A DNA stretch of 64,000 bases from Haloprofundus salinisoli (GTDB lineage Archaea > Halobacteriota > Halobacteria > Halobacteriales > Haloferacaceae), in NCBI RefSeq assembly GCF_020097815.1, contig NZ_CP083664.1, positions 186,001 to 250,000 on the forward strand, in the 5' to 3' direction. Positions within the stretch are counted from its first letter, which is position 1, and every line of letters starts with the position of its first letter. A program made the translations under genes and the position numbers. This document shows positions 27,222 through 36,064 of the stretch, piece after piece. The notes below the pieces were generated by a model that saw only the letters and a program-made list of their open reading frames with translations, had not been told where the DNA came from and did not search any database.

Positions 27222-28080
27222 CGTCGCCCGGACACCGTAAACTGACGAACGGCGGTTTCTCGGCGTCGGCAGCAAAGGTCCCGTCTTCGAAGTGTCGACG
27301 GATTCCCTCGACGTGTGCTTTTCCGACCACGGCCACCACGTCGTCGCCCTGCTGACGCAGATATTCGAGACGGCGGGCCATGTACGCGTCGCGTTCTCGG
27401 ATCATCACGCGGACGAACTCGGGGGCGATGCGTTCGAGGGCCTCTTGGAACGACGCCACCTGCTTCGGCGAGAGGCGTTCCATGACGGCCGCCTTTGCCG
27501 CCGGGCCGTCCGCGGTCAGCGTGCCGTACCAGAAGTGGAGTCCGAGCAGGTGCGCCAGACCAGTAGCCGGTTCGGTCCCGTTGACGAGGATCCCCGAAGC
27601 CAACTCGCCCCACTCGCCCTCGAAGGCTTGGTCGAGTCGGCGTCTCGTCGACGCGTAGGCGTCGTTTACACCGGAGCGAGTCACCGCCGCGAGTTCGTCG
27701 AGCGTCTCTTCGATAGGCCGGTCGATAGCCGCGATTCGTCGTCCCGACGACTCGGCGGCATCGATAGCAGCGAACATATCGCGGTCGTCTCTGTCGACGC
27801 CGGTGTCGTCGTTGTACGACTGCTGGGAGAGTTTGAACAGCACGTTGAGCGCGAATCCCGAACGCGAGAGCGAGCGGTAGCTCTCGGCGAGGTTGCGGAG
27901 TTTCTGTCTCGTCGTGTTCGGCGCGTACAGGTGCCGCAGGCGCATCGAACAGAGTTCGACGGTGACGACGTCGGGATCGTGTCGCTCGATCGCTCGACGA
28001 ACGTTCTCGCCGCTCTCTTCGGTGACGTGAACCGTCCCGACGAGTACTACCGTTCCGGTGTCGTCGTTCGCGTGGACCAT
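27214..28080 (-). CDS. TraB-family protein (pheromone-shutdown domain)
   Basis: 288 residues. The TraB/GumN-like domain has VVLVGTVHVTEESGENV at the start, later SMRLRHLY and IAAIDRPIEETLDEL, and ends VVAVVGKAHVEGIRRHF. It lacks the C-terminal membrane helices found in many archaeal TraB proteins. The family belongs to the EreA/ChaN/TIKI putative metalloprotease clan with conserved His and Glu. ATG 28080 begins right before the domain, so the upstream frame was trimmed. Function in archaea unknown. Confidence 0.85.
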   Translation of the reverse strand: MVHANDDTGTVVLVGTVHVTEESGENVRRAIERHDPDVVTVELCSMRLRHLYAPNTTRQKLRNLAESYRSLSRSGFALNVLFKLSQQSYNDDTGVDRDDRDMFAAIDAAESSGRRIAAIDRPIEETLDELAAVTRSGVNDAYASTRRRLDQAFEGEWGELASGILVNGTEPATGLAHLLGLHFWYGTLTADGPAAKAAVMERLSPKQVASFQEALERIAPEFVRVMIRERDAYMARRLEYLRQQGDDVVAVVGKAHVEGIRRHFEDGTFAADAEKPPFVSLRCPGDDG

Positions 28081-28482
28081 TCTCTCGTCGTTTGGGCGTC
28101 TCGATTCAAGAGTATTCGCATCACGGGACGCCGATACGCCGGTCCGGGGAGGTAGAATTGTCCGAAGGCGGGTCAAATCGAGAGCACTGTCGGAATCATC
28201 GGAACCTCGGAATCGCCGGAATCCGGCTTCGGAACCGCTACACCGCGCTGCATCGGTACTTCGAACTCCTGGATTGAGGACGTGGCGGCCGCTACCGGAG
28301 CACGTCGGTCGGTAAGAAGTGTGGGAACCTCCGCAACGCGGGTTGTGTGGTGTGTCAGTGAGAGAGTGCGTATCGAGGGAGTGTTCCCAACACCTCAGAA
28401 TTAGGCATCCGATACAAATGTCTTTCGAGCATTTTCGTTCGGCAGTCCGACTACGTTTCGCCGCCGAACCCGAGTAAACGAC
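28081..28482. other. Gene-free stretch upstream of the TraB-family gene
   Basis: About 400 nt with no credible coding frame. It must hold the promoter of the TraB-family gene. AT-richer tract near 28400-28440 (TAGGCATCCGATACAAATG) could be a plus-strand promoter for the structured element that follows. Confidence 0.35.
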
Positions 28483-28624
28483 GGGACGCGGTGGCCGCGG
28501 TCACCGCGGCCGTCGTCCCCAGAGACGGGCAAGCCGGTCCCCTACCGGCGTGGTTGTCGGCGCGACAGACGACTCCCACCTCGCCTGTCCCCCACCGCTC
28601 GTAAGAGACAGCACCGACAACCAC
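28483..28624. other. Nested inverted-repeat region, candidate structured RNA
   Basis: Three strong stem-loops lie in a 142-nt non-coding tract. The first is GGGACG...CGTCCC enclosing GGCCGCGG-TCA-CCGCGGCC (28483-28519). The second is GCCGGT-ccccT-ACCGGC (28533-28549). The third is an 11-bp perfect stem GTGGTTGTCGG/CCGACAACCAC (28550-28560 with 28614-28624), whose interior holds GACAG/CTGTC (28564-28589). Adjacent stems could stack end to end. It matches no RNase P, SRP or riboswitch signature that I recognise. It lies at the 3' side of the thi operon, so it could also be an elaborate 3' end. Confidence 0.45.
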
Positions 28625-28714
28625 GTTGACGTACTACCGGCACCGCTTTAGATATTGTCAATCGTTAGACTTTACGAACGATGCCACCCCACCGCGAACG
28701 AGTCAGCGGGAGTT

Positions 28715-29548
28715 TCAGTCCCAATGGGTGGAATCGACGAGGTGGTCGACGCTTCCGGGTCCGCTCCCGACGTCGGCGGGGCGGGCGATCGCGGCGTGGG
28801 TGAACGCGATACCTCGTTCGACGGCCGTCGACAACTCGTCTCCGTGCGCGAGCCGAGACGCGATCGCACTCGAGAGCGTACATCCGGACCCGTGCGTTCG
28901 TTCGGTCCGTATGCGTGGATTCGTGAACTCGACGACCCGGTTGGGAGTGGCGAGCGTATCTCGAACGGTGCCCGCACCGGTATCGACGTGGCCACCTTTG
29001 AACAGGACAGCGTCGGCACCCCAGCCGAACAGCGTCTCGGCGGCCTCCGCTCTCGACCGCTCGTCGTCCGGATACACGCCGGTAAGACGCGCTACTTCGT
29101 CGGCGTTCGGCGTGAGAAGCGTCGCTCGCTCGAACAGGCGGGTGTACGCGTCGACGGCGTCGTCTTCGAGGAGTTGGTCACCCGAAGTGGCGACCATCAC
29201 TGGGTCGAGAACGACCGGGCTGTCGTACGCACGAAGGCAGTCGTCGACAGTTTCCACCGCCGACGCCGTCGCGAGCATCCCCAGTTTGATCGCTCCGACG
29301 TCGAAGTCGCCTGCGACCGCCTCGAACTGCGCACGAATCTCTTCGTCGGGAAGAACGTACGTCGAGTCGACGCCGCGGGTGTGCTGTGCGGTAACCGCGA
29401 CGACGACGGACCCCCCGTACACGCCCAGTCGGGTCATCGTCTTCAGGTCGGCCTGTATCCCCGCGCCGCCGCCGGAGTCGCTGGAGGCGATAGTCAGCGC
29501 GTACGGTCGCTTCGTCGGTGACTCCGGGACGGGTTCCGTGGACGTCAT
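28715..29548 (-). CDS. thiD: Hydroxymethylpyrimidine / HMP-phosphate kinase
   Basis: 277 residues of the ribokinase fold. [19 protein letters not shown] near the start binds HMP, and the C-terminal [14 protein letters not shown] holds the catalytic Asp-equivalent/anion-hole region of PfkB-type kinases (here GSGC). It phosphorylates HMP twice for thiamine synthesis. The start ATG overlaps the stop of the SDR gene (ATGA). The C-terminal ThiN domain found on many archaeal ThiD proteins is absent, which fits the presence of a ThiE in the same operon. Confidence 0.93.
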   Translation of the reverse strand: MTSTEPVPESPTKRPYALTIASSDSGGGAGIQADLKTMTRLGVYGGSVVVAVTAQHTRGVDSTYVLPDEEIRAQFEAVAGDFDVGAIKLGMLATASAVETVDDCLRAYDSPVVLDPVMVATSGDQLLEDDAVDAYTRLFERATLLTPNADEVARLTGVYPDDERSRAEAAETLFGWGADAVLFKGGHVDTGAGTVRDTLATPNRVVEFTNPRIRTERTHGSGCTLSSAIASRLAHGDELSTAVERGIAFTHAAIARPADVGSGPGSVDHLVDSTHWD

Positions 29549-30273
29549 CGAAACTGCATCCCTCCGTTGACGTTGAGAATCTCGCCCTGCGCGAAGGAAC
29601 TGTCGAGGAGATAGCGAACGGCGCGCGCGATCTCCTCGGGCGAGCACGCGTAGTCGGGGTGGTGGGTGTCGAGGTTCTCGTGGCCCAGGAAGTCGGTCGA
29701 CTCCAGGTAGTCGACGATGACGTCGTTCATCGACGTGTCGACCGGGCCGGGAGCGATGGCGTTCACTCGAACTCCGTCGGAACCCAGTTCCCTCGCTAAC
29801 GCGCGAACGAGACCGTGAAGTCCCGATTTGCTCGCCGCGTAACTCGTGTCGACGGTCCCGGCGGTGCCGCCGATGCTGGAGAGAAAGACGAGCGACCCCG
29901 CGGAGACACGCAGATGCGGAACCGCCGCCTGTGCGACGCGGTACGACCCGACCAGGTTCGTCTCGACGACGCGAGACCACTGTGCGTCCGTCGAGTCCTC
30001 TATCGTCGCCGGGTCGACGACGCCGACGGTGTGGACGACGGCGTCGATATCGTCGAGTCGGTTGGTCGCTGCGTCGAAGAACGACGCGACCGAATCGGCG
30101 TCGGTGACGTTCATGTGGAACGCGCTTCGCTCCGAGCCTTCCGGCGCGTCGTCCACGAGCGCGTCGGCAGCCTCGCCGTCGGTCAGATAGGAGAACACGA
30201 CGTCCTCCTCCGTGAGCGTCTCCACGACGGCGCTTCCGATGCCGCCGGTGCCGCCTGTGACGACGACCCCCAT
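29545..30273 (-). CDS. SDR-family oxidoreductase inside the thiamine operon
   Basis: 242 residues of classical short-chain dehydrogenase. The cofactor motif is [16 protein letters not shown], the catalytic Ser in FLSSIGG (~137), and the YxxxK pair in TSYAASKSG (~150). FabG-like in length. It is locked between thiM and thiD by 1- and 4-nt overlaps, so it is surely co-expressed with thiamine salvage, yet no SDR step is part of the known pathway. Substrate unknown. Confidence 0.9.
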   Translation of the reverse strand: MGVVVTGGTGGIGSAVVETLTEEDVVFSYLTDGEAADALVDDAPEGSERSAFHMNVTDADSVASFFDAATNRLDDIDAVVHTVGVVDPATIEDSTDAQWSRVVETNLVGSYRVAQAAVPHLRVSAGSLVFLSSIGGTAGTVDTSYAASKSGLHGLVRALARELGSDGVRVNAIAPGPVDTSMNDVIVDYLESTDFLGHENLDTHHPDYACSPEEIARAVRYLLDSSFAQGEILNVNGGMQFR

Positions 30274-31103
30274 CAGGTCGTCGCCTCCCGAACGCGGTCC
30301 GACGGGTCGAATTCGGCGTCGTCAGCCATCCCGGCGACCGAATCGAGGAACGCGATCTTGTAACTTGCCGGTCCTTCGTACTCGCCGTACTCCCCTGCAG
30401 CTGCCCGTTCACCCGCGAGCCCGTACGCCGCGGTTCCCGCGAGCGCCGCTCGGAGCGGGTCCGCTATCGCGGCGGCGAACACCGCCAGCGTCGCGCCGAG
30501 CATACAGCCGGTGCCGACGACGGTGCCCATCATCGGGTCTCCGACCTCGACTTCGTACGCCCGCTCGGCGTCGGCGACGACGTCCCTTTCGCCCGAGGCG
30601 ACGACGACCGCCTCGGTGCGCCGGGCGCACGCGATTGCCGTCTCCGCGATGTCGGCGTACTCGCCGACCGACTCGACGCCTCTCACCTCTGCGTCTTCGC
30701 CGGCGAGCGCGGTGATTTCGGCGTGATTGCCGTTGACGACCGTGACGTCAAGCTCGGTGACGAGACGGTCTGCGACCGCCGAACGCGTCGGCGTCGCACC
30801 GACACCGACGGGGTCGACGACGACCGGGACGTCCTCGTCGTTGGCGGCGCGACCGGCGGTCAGCATCGCCGTCTCGCCGCGTTCGCTCACGGTTCCCATG
30901 TTCAACAGACAGCCGTCGGCGATCGCCACCATGTCGGCGACCTCCCGCGTGTCGTCGGACATGACCGGCAGGCCGCCCCAGTGGAGCGTAACGTTCGCAA
31001 CGTCGTTGACCGTGACCTCGTTCGTCAACGCGTTGATGAGCGGTGCGTCTGCTTCGACGGCCGAGAGCGCCTCGGCTACGTCGAAGCGGGACCCGTCGGT
31101 CAT
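30273..31103 (-). CDS. thiM: Hydroxyethylthiazole kinase
   Basis: 276 residues. PLINALTNEVTVNDVANVTL (N-terminal substrate loop, with usual ThiM HxITN appearing as NALTN) and the anion-hole/catalytic GTGCMLGA near residue 207. It phosphorylates salvaged hydroxyethylthiazole for ThiE. The start overlaps the thiE stop, and the stop shares one base with the SDR start. Cytosolic. Confidence 0.92.
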   Translation of the reverse strand: MTDGSRFDVAEALSAVEADAPLINALTNEVTVNDVANVTLHWGGLPVMSDDTREVADMVAIADGCLLNMGTVSERGETAMLTAGRAANDEDVPVVVDPVGVGATPTRSAVADRLVTELDVTVVNGNHAEITALAGEDAEVRGVESVGEYADIAETAIACARRTEAVVVASGERDVVADAERAYEVEVGDPMMGTVVGTGCMLGATLAVFAAAIADPLRAALAGTAAYGLAGERAAAGEYGEYEGPASYKIAFLDSVAGMADDAEFDPSDRVREATT

Positions 31104-31744
31104 CGTGCCTGCCTCCCGGCTTCGACGGCCGAAGCGAGTCGGCGCGTCGCCGTCGCCGGGTCCGACGCGCCGGTTATCTCGGAGATCACCGCGACCCCGT
31201 CCGCACCGGCTTCGACGACGTCGCTCGCATTTTCCGCCGTGATGCCGCCGATTGCGACGAACGGAACGTCAACGGCGTCCGCGATGGCCGCGACGGTCTC
31301 GACGCCGATGTTCGACTCCTCCTCGGAGACGTCTTTCGAAGACGTGGAGAACACGGCACCGACGCCGAGATAATCCGCCCCCGCTTCGACCGCTCGCCGC
31401 GCCTCTGCGACGGTCGACACCGACCGGCCGACGAGCGCATTCTCGCCGAGCTGTGCCCGTGCGGCCGAGACGGGGAGGTCGTCGTCGCCGAGGTGGACAC
31501 CGTCGGCGTCGGCGGCGACGGCGATGTCGACGCGGTCGTTGACGACGAACGGGATTCCCACTTCGGCCGTCAGGTTGCGCAGCACCCGCGCGAGCCGGTA
31601 CCGTTCCCGCGCGCTCGTCTGTTTCTCCCGCAGTTGGACGACGTCAACGCCGCCCTCGATTGCTTTGCGGACCACCGTCTCGCTAGACCGTCCCGCAGAG
31701 AAGTTCGCCTGCGTGACCAGGTACGTGTTCATCGGAGTATTCAT
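31100..31744 (-). CDS. thiE: Thiamine phosphate synthase
   Basis: Up to 214 residues. The TIM-barrel enzyme couples HMP-PP and thiazole phosphate. Signatures: DVVQLREKQTSARE, FVVNDRVDIAVAADADGVHLG and IGGITAENASDVVEAGADGVAV. It is the first gene of the thiE-thiM-SDR-thiD operon. Two ATGs are possible. The inner one (31732, MNTYLVTQ) is favoured by a TATA-like AATACT about 20 nt upstream, so I would not rely on the first four residues. Confidence 0.92.
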   Translation of the reverse strand: MNTPMNTYLVTQANFSAGRSSETVVRKAIEGGVDVVQLREKQTSARERYRLARVLRNLTAEVGIPFVVNDRVDIAVAADADGVHLGDDDLPVSAARAQLGENALVGRSVSTVAEARRAVEAGADYLGVGAVFSTSSKDVSEEESNIGVETVAAIADAVDVPFVAIGGITAENASDVVEAGADGVAVISEITGASDPATATRRLASAVEAGRQAR

Positions 31745-31882
31745 TGGTAGTATTCGCAGGTGATGTACGGGTCGACAAAACCCTTGCTATCCGATGTCGA
31801 GGGGGGCGAGACACGCCGCCGCGGAACGCGGATTCGAGAAAAATCGGTGAGGATTTTCGGCGTCTTCGGTCAGTCGGTACGG

Positions 31883-32245
31883 TCAGAGTCGTCCGACTAT
31901 CGGGTCCTTCAGCGCGACGACTTCGTCCATGATACGCTCGATATCGTCGTCACCGACGCCGTTTTCGCGCAATGCTCGTTCGAGATGGACGCCGACGGCG
32001 TCGAACTCCGCCTCGTCGATGTCGAGGTGGGCGTGCGTTTCGTGCATGTTGTCGCCGGTGTATTCGACCGGCCCACCGGCGACCGAACTGATGAACTGGA
32101 TTTGGTGGGCCCGGAGCCGTTCCATCTCCATTCCCTCGAAGAACTCGACGAGTCGATCGTCCGCAAGTACACGGTCGTAGAGGTCGTCCACAACGTCTTC
32201 GACGGCGTCTTTCCCACCGATTCTTCGGTACATGGATTCGGACAT
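31883..32245 (-). CDS. Group I truncated haemoglobin
   Basis: A 120-residue 2-over-2 globin. MYRRIGGKDAVEDVVDDLYDRV is the N-terminal helix pair, VEFFEGMEMERLRAHQIQF the E helix, and HETHAHLDIDEAEFDAVGVHL holds the proximal His. It binds haem and O2/NO. It is next to a Bat-type regulator on the same strand (103-nt gap), which may control it. The start could also be the Met at residue 5. Confidence 0.9.
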   Translation of the reverse strand: MSESMYRRIGGKDAVEDVVDDLYDRVLADDRLVEFFEGMEMERLRAHQIQFISSVAGGPVEYTGDNMHETHAHLDIDEAEFDAVGVHLERALRENGVGDDDIERIMDEVVALKDPIVGRL

Positions 32246-32348
32246 CGAGTGGTCGTCACTTCGTCCGACGGACGGATATGGATTCCCGCTAAGACACTCG
32301 GGTTTTTATTTAATCCGCAAGATTGAGCCGCACGGTGTGCGCTACGTT

Positions 32349-32993
32349 TTAGTGAGTAGTCAGCAACTGGTCGAGGAGTTTCTCTTGGGTGACGGCGAGA
32401 TGCTCGCTGAACGTCGCCACTGAAATTCCCAGTTCCGACGCGACCGCCGCCGAGTCCGCTCGTTTCGGACGGGCGAAGTACCCCATCTCGTGGACCGTTT
32501 GCAGCACTTCGTACTGGTGGTCGGTGAACGCCTGACGATTCACGAACAGGAGTCGCCGTCGAGCAGTCGGGGTCGACTGCGTCAGCCGTTGTACTCGCAC
32601 CGTGTCGCAGCAGGCCTGAAGGTCGGTGACTATCGACTGTAGCGTCCGCACGTTTGGCGCGATAAACGACAGAGAGAGCGACCCCGAGTCGGCGCGAACT
32701 TCCCGAACGGGACAATCGTGGTCGGGGATGCGACCGCAGGGACAGTCGCCAGCCCGATTCACGAACCGATACACCGACCGTGTCTCGTCGGCGAACACCC
32801 GCTCTACGTCCTCGAGCGTTCCTTCCTCGGCGGCCGTCCGGTCGACGGTGACGTCGCCCACGACGGCACCGCCTCGGGACTCCGTCCGTCGGTCGACGAC
32901 GACGGACTCGATCTCGAAGTTCTCGCTCATAGACGCGGCGGGACACCCTTCGACACCGCTCACTGCGGTCTGTGCGTGGATTCCGCCGTCCAT
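32349..32993 (-). CDS. Bat-type HTH regulator with a Cys-rich sensor segment
   Basis: 214 residues from the ATG placed 26 nt after a TATA box. The N-terminal sensor domain contains CPCGRIPDHDC (~residues 93-103), and further CC in LQACCDTVRV, so a metal or thiol switch is plausible. The C-terminal HTH_10 domain is FVNRQAFTDHQYEVLQTVHE, then ADSAAVASELGISVATFSEHL. Such regulators (Bat, DmsR) control redox or anaerobic genes. A role in regulating the adjacent globin is inference. Confidence 0.85.
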   Translation of the reverse strand: MDGGIHAQTAVSGVEGCPAASMSENFEIESVVVDRRTESRGGAVVGDVTVDRTAAEEGTLEDVERVFADETRSVYRFVNRAGDCPCGRIPDHDCPVREVRADSGSLSLSFIAPNVRTLQSIVTDLQACCDTVRVQRLTQSTPTARRRLLFVNRQAFTDHQYEVLQTVHEMGYFARPKRADSAAVASELGISVATFSEHLAVTQEKLLDQLLTTH

Positions 32994-33014
32994 AGCTCGA
33001 AGGAGGGCCTGCTC

Positions 33015-33022
33015 GGTATAAG
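33015..33022 (-). promoter_or_regulatory. TATA box of the Bat-type regulator
   Basis: Minus-strand CTTATACC is centred about 26 nt upstream of the ATG at 32993, fixing that start and implying a leaderless mRNA. Confidence 0.55.
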
Positions 33023-33137
33023 TCGACCGTGAAACATCTCTTACGTCGCGACTGTTAGAGACGTGTCGATACACAGCTACACCTGCGATGGATCTTCGTT
33101 CACCTCGCATTCGTCGGGACGCGAAGGCCAGCGGTCG

Positions 33138-33659
33138 CTACTCGTCGAACAGTTCGTCGTGTCTGTCGACCAAGTTACCGTACTCGCCGGAAGAGTACGT
33201 GGAGAAAATCTCCTCGGCGCTGATCTGCTCTTCGGAGAGCGGCGTGACGCGGGCCGGGACGCCACGGATGAACGACTCGGCGGGGATGTCGTACTGTTCG
33301 GGTATCACCGCACCCGCGGCGACGACGCTCCCCGCGCCGACGCGGACGCCGGTGTTCACCGTCGAGTTGAATCCGACGAGCGACCCTTCTTCGACCGTCG
33401 CCTCGTTGATGACCGCGCCGTGGCCGACCATCACCCGGTCGCCGACCGTCGACGCGTGGACGACGGCGTTGTCGCCGATGTGTGATTCGCGGCCGATTCT
33501 GACCGGTCCGATGTCGCCGCGGAGGACGACGCCGGGCCAGACGCTGGCGTCGGCGTCGACGACCACGTCGCCGACGAGCGTCGACTCGCGGCTCACGTCG
33601 GCGTCTTCGTGGATCTCCGGTTCGACTCCCTCGAAACTGTAGTGGCGTCTGTCGGGCAT
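33138..33659 (-). CDS. Gamma-carbonic-anhydrase-like hexapeptide-repeat protein
   Basis: A 173-residue left-handed beta-helix. Repeats such as VVVDADASVWPGVVLRGDIG, IGRESHIGDNAVVHAS and RVMVGHGAVINEATV are seen, ending in a C-terminal helix. The first two Zn-ligand histidines are present (VVHAS and VGHGA), but the position of the third, usually VxLHGC, reads AVINEA, so Asn replaces His. Carbonic anhydrase activity is therefore doubtful; a scaffold, different metal or acyltransferase-like role is possible. Confidence 0.87.
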   Translation of the reverse strand: MPDRRHYSFEGVEPEIHEDADVSRESTLVGDVVVDADASVWPGVVLRGDIGPVRIGRESHIGDNAVVHASTVGDRVMVGHGAVINEATVEEGSLVGFNSTVNTGVRVGAGSVVAAGAVIPEQYDIPAESFIRGVPARVTPLSEEQISAEEIFSTYSSGEYGNLVDRHDELFDE

Positions 33660-34048
33660 AGGGGTGTGGACAGAACCGACGGGTAAAGCCGTTCACCCGA
33701 CGAGACGCCGATGACGAAAGAAAGAGAGAGTGGCGAGGGTGGAAAGGAGGGGCGAAAGGCGACCGGGACTAACGCTCCTGAGAGATGCCCAAGGCGGTGG
33801 TGGTCCAATCGCCCGTGATGGGTCGACCAGTGGTCACCGGAGAAGGGCCGACCGCGGATTGTCGCTCGGCGGTGAGGCTCCTGTGGCGACTCGCGGAAAC
33901 CGAGAGTTCGCCGGGTAGTTCGCGGTCGGCGGACCGAAGAGGAGAGGTGAGGGGAATGACGGGGTACGTGAACTTATTGTTCGGCTGTCGGGCCTGCCGG
34001 AATCGTCCGGTCGAGGCGAAACGACCACAGTCAACGTCGTGAACTCGA
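33660..34048. other. Gene-free stretch between the beta-helix protein and rtcB
   Basis: About 390 nt. Plus-strand open frames here lack homology-like features and acidic composition. It holds the promoter of the minus-strand beta-helix gene and the 3' end of rtcB. Nothing else seen. Confidence 0.4.
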
Positions 34049-35500
34049 CTACTTCGCTTTGAGATTATGCACGACGTCTAGTCGCTCGACGATTTCGGCC
34101 GTCGGTTCCAGCGCCGCTGCGATGGCATCGGCGGATTTGTACGCCATCGGCGCTTCGTCGAGTACCGACTCGACGACCGACTCCGAGTAGATGCCGTCCA
34201 TCGCCTCGTCGAACTCGTCGAGCGAGAGCGTCTCGAAGGCGGCGGTCCGACTCATCACCCGGCCCGCGCCGTGTGGAGCCGTCGAGTGGTACGCCTCGTT
34301 GCCTTTCCCGCGGGCGAGTATCGACCCGTCGGCCATGTTGAACGGGACGACCAGTCGCTGCCCCTCCCGCGCCGGGGTCGCTCCCTTTCGGATCGTCAGG
34401 TCGCGGAAGTCGATGAAGTTGTGCGTCGACTGGAAGCGGTCGACGGCGTCGACGCCGAGCGCCTCGCAGACGGCGTCGCTCATCCGGTCGCGGTTCCACC
34501 GGGCGTACTGCTGGGCGAACAGCATGTCGACGAAGTAGCCGTGGGCCTCTCTCCCTTCCAGCCAGTCGAGGTCGGACTGCGGGCGGTCCCCGTCGGTCGA
34601 TGGTCGGATGCCGGCGAGTCTGTCGAACGCGTGCTCGATGTCCTTCCCGTCGAACGCCTCGCGGACGCGGTCTTTGCGGATGAACGACTCTCCTTTCCCG
34701 CCGGTAACCCACTCGAAGAGGTCTGCGTCGCTCACCGTCTCCGGGTCGAACTTCAGGAAGCGCTCGTCGCCCTCGGCGATGGACTCGCGGATGACGTCGG
34801 CGGCGCGATACTCGGAGGCTCGACGCTGCCAGTACTGCGCGACCGCCAGTCCGAGGTACCGAGAGCCGCTGTGGATGACGAGCCAGTACTCACCCGAGTC
34901 GCGCGTGTGAGCGAACTCGACGAAGTGGTTGCCGCCGCCGAGCGTTCCCGCGCTCTGGATGATGTGGCCCATCGACGGGCGGCGGCCCGCGAGCACGCGC
35001 CGGCAGAGAGACTTGAAGTACTCCCCGTCGTAGCCGTCGAACTCGAACTCGATGGGGTCGATCGGCTCGCCGAACTGCTCGCGGTAGGCGGCGTCGAACC
35101 GCTCGAAGCGCTCGTTCGTCCGCTCGAACGGGAACTCATCGACGAGGTGCGGCGCGTCGTCGTAGTCGTGGACGTCCTGTCCCATCGGGACGGCGTCGCG
35201 GACGCGCCGCTCGCGTTCGGCGTCCGACAGCGGGAGGTCGTCGCCGAGGTTCGTCGCACACATCCCGCATCCGATGTCGACGCCGACGATGTTCGGGACG
35301 ACTCGCTCGCCCAACGGCATCGTGAATCCGATCGGTGCACCCGCCCCCCAGTGGGTGTCCGGCATCACGCGCACTGGTTCGGTGAACGCCGGGTGATCGA
35401 CGAGCGTCTGTATCTGCTCCAAACAGCCGTCCTCGACGAGACTCTCGTCGTCGACCATCACGCGGGCAGTGGTGTACTCCCCGGTCAACTCTATCGGCAT
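34049..35500 (-). CDS. rtcB: RNA-splicing ligase RtcB
   Basis: 483 residues. It joins 2',3'-cyclic phosphate (or 3'-phosphate) and 5'-OH RNA ends with GTP and Mn2+, the tRNA-splicing ligase of archaea. Visible: VRVMPDTHWGAGAPIG, metal ligand Cys in VGVDIGCGM, GTLGGGNHFVEF, and STAPHGAGRVMSR with the His that becomes guanylylated. No Hint/intein domain is present. ATG 35500 gives MPIELTGEYT; the longer open frame is trimmed. Stand-alone gene. Confidence 0.95.
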   Translation of the reverse strand: MPIELTGEYTTARVMVDDESLVEDGCLEQIQTLVDHPAFTEPVRVMPDTHWGAGAPIGFTMPLGERVVPNIVGVDIGCGMCATNLGDDLPLSDAERERRVRDAVPMGQDVHDYDDAPHLVDEFPFERTNERFERFDAAYREQFGEPIDPIEFEFDGYDGEYFKSLCRRVLAGRRPSMGHIIQSAGTLGGGNHFVEFAHTRDSGEYWLVIHSGSRYLGLAVAQYWQRRASEYRAADVIRESIAEGDERFLKFDPETVSDADLFEWVTGGKGESFIRKDRVREAFDGKDIEHAFDRLAGIRPSTDGDRPQSDLDWLEGREAHGYFVDMLFAQQYARWNRDRMSDAVCEALGVDAVDRFQSTHNFIDFRDLTIRKGATPAREGQRLVVPFNMADGSILARGKGNEAYHSTAPHGAGRVMSRTAAFETLSLDEFDEAMDGIYSESVVESVLDEAPMAYKSADAIAAALEPTAEIVERLDVVHNLKAK

Positions 35501-35701
35501 GGTTCCTATCCGTTGCTCGCAGTGGTCGGTTATCAACTTGGCCCGTGTGAGAGATTCTACTGCACGGTGTCGACAGACCACGGGAGCTGAGAGTGGCTCG
35601 GCAAACTTGTTATCAGGATTGTAATGAAATATTTTATGAATAACAAAAAATCAGAACGATAGCGTGCCACCTTTATGCTCGAACCCTCTTATCGTCCTCG
35701 T

Positions 35702-35941
35702 ATGTCCAGAGTCGAACTGACGCTGCCGGACGATCTCTCCGACCGTATCGATCTGCTCGTCGAACAGGGGGAGTTCCTGACTCGCCAGAAAGCCATGGAG
35801 GAGTTGCTCTCGATGGGTATCTCCACGTACGACACCGTCGAGGACGACGACCCCCAGATGGAGGAAGGACTGTTCAACCAGGCGGTGACCGATCAAAAGG
35901 ATCCGGCCATGCGCGACGAGGGCGACGAGCAAACCTTCTGA
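35702..35941 (+). CDS. Ribbon-helix-helix (CopG-like) protein
   Basis: 79 residues. SRVELTLPDDLSDRIDLLVE is a classic RHH strand-helix pattern, followed by FLTRQKAMEELLSMGI, and then an acidic C-terminal tail. Likely a dimeric DNA-binding repressor. There is no toxin partner. ATG 35702 lies about 25 nt after CTTTATGC, implying a leaderless transcript. The AT-rich tract at 35610-35650 upstream separates it from rtcB. Confidence 0.82.
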   Translation: MSRVELTLPDDLSDRIDLLVEQGEFLTRQKAMEELLSMGISTYDTVEDDDPQMEEGLFNQAVTDQKDPAMRDEGDEQTF

Positions 35942-36064
35942 CCGATTCCGCGTATCCTTTTCGGGTGTCTGCGTCTGAATCGAGTGAGTCATCCACCCAT
36001 GACATACGTTAGCAAAGATTTAGGTAGTAGGACCGCTAACCAGTTACCGTAACAGAACGAAACG

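Noticed and set aside
28177-28640. RNase P RNA, SRP RNA or tRNA in the gene-free tract
   Set aside because: None of the conserved sequence boxes of these RNAs could be matched; kept only as an unclassified structured region.
28715-30412. A single 565-codon frame that includes thiD
   Set aside because: Only the last 277 codons match ThiD; the upstream half is arginine-rich antisense-frame readthrough inside the SDR gene. The real start is ATG 29548.
33785-34042. Plus-strand 85-codon frame between the beta-helix gene and rtcB
   Set aside because: Arg/Ser-rich with no recognisable pattern; the region reads as ordinary intergenic sequence.
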